Assembly: GCF_028867935.1 (NCBI RefSeq)
Contig: NZ_JAPQNS010000001.1
Coordinates: forward strand, 558,001-622,000
Source of the DNA: Flavobacterium sp. SUN052
GTDB lineage: Bacteria > Bacteroidota > Bacteroidia > Flavobacteriales > Flavobacteriaceae
Direction of reading: 5' to 3'
Length of the DNA stretch: 64,000 nucleotides
Made by a program: the position numbers and the translations under genes. Of the stretch, positions 61,029 through 64,000 are shown one piece after another. Each line of letters opens with the position of its first letter. The stretch's first letter is position 1. The notes beneath the pieces were generated by a model. That model searched no databases and was not told the origin of the DNA. It worked only from the letters and a program-made list of their open reading frames with translations.

Positions 61029-61101
61029 GGATTTCGGAATGGGGATTTGTTGCTGACGCCAGTCAATTATGGGTCAGCAACAAATCCCCATTCCAAAATC
61101 C
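61029..61101. repeat. inverted repeat with 29-base arms
   Basis: Arms 61029-61057 and 61073-61101 agree at all but one position around a 15-base spacer. Core GGATTTGTTGCTGACGCC. It lies between gldC and the DUF4197 gene, both on the minus strand, just past the DUF4197 stop. Confidence 0.85.
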
Positions 61102-61102
61102 A

Positions 61103-61852
61103 TTAGCTTCCAAATACTTTCCGCAGAATATCCGTAACCCGTGCTGCCGGGTTCTCCCGGATGCTTTTCTCCTCCTGGGCAACCAGCAAAAACAATCCGT
61201 CAACCGCTTTGTTTGTGGCGTATTCGGTTAAGTTGGGGTTTACCTTCTGCACCAATGGCAAGCGGTTATACGTATTTACAATGTCGCTGTAATACTTGGT
61301 TGTGTTGTTGGCTTTCAGCGCTTTGTCGATTTCTGGCGTAAACTGAGCTACCAGTTCCTGACCCGAAGTTCGGCGCAAATATTGCGTAGCGGCATCTTGT
61401 GGGCCCCGTAAAATGCCAATGGCATCCTGAATGCTCATCGACGTAATCGCTTTTATGAAAATGGGTTTCGATTGTTTGGCCGCGTCCTCGGCAGCCCGGT
61501 TCAGCGATAACACAAACTTGTCGACTTGTGGCCCTAATCCAATTTGCCGAAGCCGTGATTCAACGCGCTGCATTTCGGGAGGGAACAGGATTTTAATCAG
61601 GTTGTTTTTGTAATAACCATCCGTGGCCGAAGCCTGATCTGCGCCTTTCTTGATGCCCACCTGCAAAGCCTCGCGTAAACCGCTGGCAATGTCGGCGTTA
61701 GTGAGTGAACCCGTACCTGAAGGCTTCGTAACCGCATCCAGAACCTGCCCAAAAATAGAGCGGGGCTTTTGGGGGGCGGTTGTATCCTGAGCGTATGATG
61801 TTGAGTATAGGCACAGCGTTGAGAGTGCCAGCAACCAGATTTTCTTTCTCAT
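61103..61852 (-). CDS. DUF4197 domain-containing exported protein
   Basis: 249 residues with a signal peptide (1-21, ending SYAQ). The body is helical: SLTNADIASGLREALQVGIKKGADQASATDGYYKN, IKILFPPEMQRVESRLRQIGLG and the terminal KAVDGLFLLVAQEEKSIRENPAARVTDILRKVFG are the DUF4197 hallmarks. It is a periplasmic protein of unknown function; the final repeats bind phospholipid or protein in guesses only. It ends next to the inverted repeat at 61029-61101 and diverges from cinA. Confidence 0.9.
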   Translation of the reverse strand: MRKKIWLLALSTLCLYSTSYAQDTTAPQKPRSIFGQVLDAVTKPSGTGSLTNADIASGLREALQVGIKKGADQASATDGYYKNNLIKILFPPEMQRVESRLRQIGLGPQVDKFVLSLNRAAEDAAKQSKPIFIKAITSMSIQDAIGILRGPQDAATQYLRRTSGQELVAQFTPEIDKALKANNTTKYYSDIVNTYNRLPLVQKVNPNLTEYATNKAVDGLFLLVAQEEKSIRENPAARVTDILRKVFGS

Positions 61853-61868
61853 TCGATTAAGCGTTTTG

Positions 61869-61876
61869 TACTTTTG
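61869..61876 (+). promoter_or_regulatory. -7 promoter box TACTTTTG for cinA
   Basis: Perfect TAnnTTTG match about 53 bases before the cinA ATG at 61930. No clear TTTG -33 element. Confidence 0.4.
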
Positions 61877-61929
61877 ACCAATAATATCCCCAAAGGTTTA
61901 GCCCATTGGGGACTTTTGCAACCTGCACA

Positions 61930-63198
61930 ATGATTAACACGATACGCGCCGAAGTAGTGACCATTGGCGACGAAATTTTATTCGGACAGATAACTGACAC
62001 CAACACCCAGTGGATCAGTACCGAACTGACAAGCATCGGTATTCGTACGGTTCGGAAAACATCAGTTGGTGACCAGGCCGATGCCATTCTTGACTGTCTC
62101 CGGGAAGCTCACCAGCGGGCTGATCTTATCATTATCACGGGTGGGTTAGGACCGACTAAAGACGATATTACCAAGAAAACGCTGTGTACGTATTTTGGCG
62201 TTGGCATGGTGCGCAACCAAACGGCCCTCGACTTGGTAACGAGTTTTTTTGTGAAACGCGGTCGCGAGATGACCGACATTAACCGGGGTCAGGCCGATTT
62301 ACCCGCCAACGCCGAGTATATTCAGAACGACTGGGGAACAGCGCCCGGTATGTGGTTTAACTACAATAATGGCGACGGACGCAACGTCGTGTATGTGTCG
62401 CTGCCGGGTGTACCGTTTGAGATGAAAAGCCTGATGACGAACCGGATTCTGCCTCGGTTGACGCAGCATTTTGAAACGCCCATCATCAAACACAAAATGA
62501 TTCTGCTGGTTGGCATTGGCGAGTCGTTTCTGGCCGAACGTATCGAAGCCTGGGAAGATGCATTACCTCCGCATATCCGATTGGCTTATTTGCCAAGTTT
62601 CGGGATGGTACGCCTTCGCCTGACGGCAACTGGCACCGACGAAGCTACGCTCAACCGTGAACTTGCCGAACAGGTAGCCGCTGTACTGCCCATAATTGAA
62701 CAGCATGTGTTTGGGTTTGATAACGACGAACTTGGCTCCGTTGTTGGTCGGTTGCTTCGCGAACGTGGTTTGATGTTGGGAGTCGCCGAAAGTTGTACCG
62801 GGGGGTATGTTGCTTCACAGATCACCAAAACACCTGGCTCATCAGCTTATTTTCAGGGAAGCATCGTTAGCTATGCCAATGAGTTAAAGGTGACCCAACT
62901 GGGCGTTAGTCGGGACACTCTGGCCGAATTTGGCGCTGTAAGTGAGCAAACTGTCCGCCAAATGGCCGAGGGTTGCCGACGCTTGCTTGGGGTAGATGTA
63001 GCATTGGCGACCAGCGGTATTGCCGGACCCGATGGAGGAACACCCGACAAACCTGTTGGCACCATCTGGATTGCTTGTGCCACACCAACCGGCACGGTTG
63101 CCCGCTTACTGAAGCTCGGTCAATACCGTGACCAGAACATTCAACTTACAACCGCGTATGGCCTTAATTTGGTGCGGGAAGAACTTTTAAAACAATGA
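61930..63198 (+). CDS. cinA: CinA-family nicotinamide-nucleotide amidase
   Basis: 422 residues from ATG 61930. The N-terminal MoCF-like domain (VVTIGDEILFGQITDTNTQWIS, IITGGLGPTKDDITKK) is followed by the amidase domain (GLMLGVAESCTGGYVASQITKTPGSSAYFQGSIVSYANELK, ATSGIAGPDGGTPDKPVGT). CinA proteins deamidate NMN to recycle NAD and may also act as ADP-ribose pyrophosphatase. The longer frame from 61906 has an unlikely N-terminus. It is the first of two plus-strand genes at the window end. Confidence 0.95.
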   Translation: MINTIRAEVVTIGDEILFGQITDTNTQWISTELTSIGIRTVRKTSVGDQADAILDCLREAHQRADLIIITGGLGPTKDDITKKTLCTYFGVGMVRNQTALDLVTSFFVKRGREMTDINRGQADLPANAEYIQNDWGTAPGMWFNYNNGDGRNVVYVSLPGVPFEMKSLMTNRILPRLTQHFETPIIKHKMILLVGIGESFLAERIEAWEDALPPHIRLAYLPSFGMVRLRLTATGTDEATLNRELAEQVAAVLPIIEQHVFGFDNDELGSVVGRLLRERGLMLGVAESCTGGYVASQITKTPGSSAYFQGSIVSYANELKVTQLGVSRDTLAEFGAVSEQTVRQMAEGCRRLLGVDVALATSGIAGPDGGTPDKPVGTIWIACATPTGTVARLLKLGQYRDQNIQLTTAYGLNLVREELLKQ

Positions 63199-63200
63199 AA

Positions 63201-63235
63201 AATGATGACTGTCAATTTGTCACGGCTTCATCATT
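63201..63235. repeat. weak inverted repeat between cinA and the E2 gene
   Basis: AATGATGA (63201-63208) pairs with TCATCATT (63228-63235) over a 19-base spacer. Too short to call a terminator with confidence. Confidence 0.3.
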
Positions 63236-63256
63236 AACTATTCATCATTCAAGCTA

Positions 63257-64000
63257 ATGGCTCTAGTAGACATGATTATGCCCAAAATGGGCGAAAGTAT
63301 TATGGAATGCACGGTAATTCAATGGCTCAAAAAGCCAGGTGAACGTATCGATGCTGATGATTCTATTCTCGAAGTAGCTACCGATAAAGTAGATACCGAG
63401 GTTCCTGCTACGTACTCAGGCGTATTGAAAGAGTGCTTGGTTCATGATGGTGACGTGGTGCCTATTGGAGCGCCCATTGCCCGTATTGAAACGGAAGAAA
63501 CAGTTGAACAAGAAGAAATTCCGGTTCCTGCGGCAAAAGCGCCTGAGTCGGTTTCTGAGCCAGAACATCACAGTGCCGATGGTGACGTTTTGGAGGCTGC
63601 CCGTGGTTTGGAAGCGAGCATTTCATCGATGCGCACCCGGCCCGATTTAGCCCAGGTAACCTCGTTCGAGGGGCGTTTTTACTCACCGCTTGTGCTCAAC
63701 ATTGCCAGAGAAGAGGGTATTAGTCGGGATGAACTCGACCGCATTCCAGGGTCAGGTGCTGAGAACCGGCTGACCAAAAAAGACATTTTAGCTTATGTGG
63801 AGGGGAGGGAGTTCGTGGTAGAGAGTAAAGCCGTTCAACCCTCCTCGCCAACTCCCAAACCATCTGCCCCAACTCCGCCGTCCTCTGCTCAGTCTATCAA
63901 TGGTCAGTCAGATATTATCCAGATGGACCGGATGCGGAAACTGATTGCGCAACGGATGGTGGAGTCGAAGCAGATTTCTCCCCACGTAAGCTCGTTTGTG
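63257..64000 (+). CDS. dihydrolipoamide acyltransferase (E2), partial
   Basis: ATG 63257 opens a frame that runs 248 codons to the window edge without a stop. The N-terminal lipoyl domain has the lipoylated Lys44 in EVATDKVDTEVP, followed by a Pro/Ala-rich linker, then a peripheral-subunit binding domain (about residues 142-180; FYSPLVLNIAREEGIS, SGAENRLTKKDI) and the start of the catalytic domain (about 222 on; MDRMRKLIAQRM). It is the E2 core of a 2-oxo-acid dehydrogenase complex. Which complex (pyruvate, branched chain or oxoglutarate) cannot be decided without the rest. Confidence 0.93.
   Translation, partial: MALVDMIMPKMGESIMECTVIQWLKKPGERIDADDSILEVATDKVDTEVPATYSGVLKECLVHDGDVVPIGAPIARIETEETVEQEEIPVPAAKAPESVSEPEHHSADGDVLEAARGLEASISSMRTRPDLAQVTSFEGRFYSPLVLNIAREEGISRDELDRIPGSGAENRLTKKDILAYVEGREFVVESKAVQPSSPTPKPSAPTPPSSAQSINGQSDIIQMDRMRKLIAQRMVESKQISPHVSSFV

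Overview
The window looks like chromosomal DNA from a Bacteroidota bacterium, most probably a Cytophagales member related to Spirosoma; the genus is an inference from gene style. The supporting evidence is a SusC/SusD pair, PorX (type IX secretion regulator), GldC (gliding), several TAnnTTTG -7 promoter boxes, and long-stemmed inverted repeats in many spacers. GC is near 50 percent except for an AT-rich insert at 24.9-26.4 kb.

Layout: (1) 1-1.2 kb holds a partial SRPBCC protein and two very small genes. (2) 1.5-15.2 kb is a long minus-strand cluster that reads, in transcription order, redoxin, ACT-like protein, DUF1684 protein, SusC, SusD, two DoxX-like membrane proteins, cytochrome c, SoxC-type molybdenum sulfite dehydrogenase and a FAD oxidoreductase. 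It diverges from an Rrf2 regulator across a spacer with two dyads, and may be a regulated sulfur-oxidation locus. (3) 15.3-22.4 kb is a minus-strand phosphorelay: two hybrid histidine kinases, a response regulator, CheR and CheB, without a chemoreceptor. (4) 22.5-31.7 kb is mostly plus strand: an S9 peptidase, the AT-rich insert (DUF3667, small membrane protein, cupin), a GH43 enzyme with a companion protein, a solo sensor propeller and an M1 peptidase. (5) 31.7-37.6 kb holds housekeeping genes: mutarotase, TIGR02757, LysM protein, KdsB, a TolB-like propeller and a GluQ-RS-like enzyme. (6) 37.7-45.3 kb holds a TolC-AcrA-AcrB type efflux operon and porX.

(7) 45.3-55.7 kb is the most unusual region: a four-gene minus-strand locus. 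It encodes an amidase-caspase-SGNH fusion, a CHAT caspase-like protease, a MoxR AAA+ ATPase, and a membrane-spanning scaffold with PKD and vWA-like domains and a polyglutamine stretch. Caspase-type proteases beside a MoxR/vWA pair suggest a regulated cell-death or conflict system with a possible cell-wall link. The gene order does not match a named system I can recall. (8) 55.8-64.0 kb holds TrhO, SurE, a GH3-family protein, a thioredoxin-TPR protein with GldC, a DUF4197 protein, CinA and the start of an E2 acyltransferase.

Many spacers carry an inverted repeat with 11-39 bp arms. Most differ in sequence and probably act as terminators, but three share a TTGCTGACGC core. I saw no rRNA, tRNA, CRISPR array or transposase gene.
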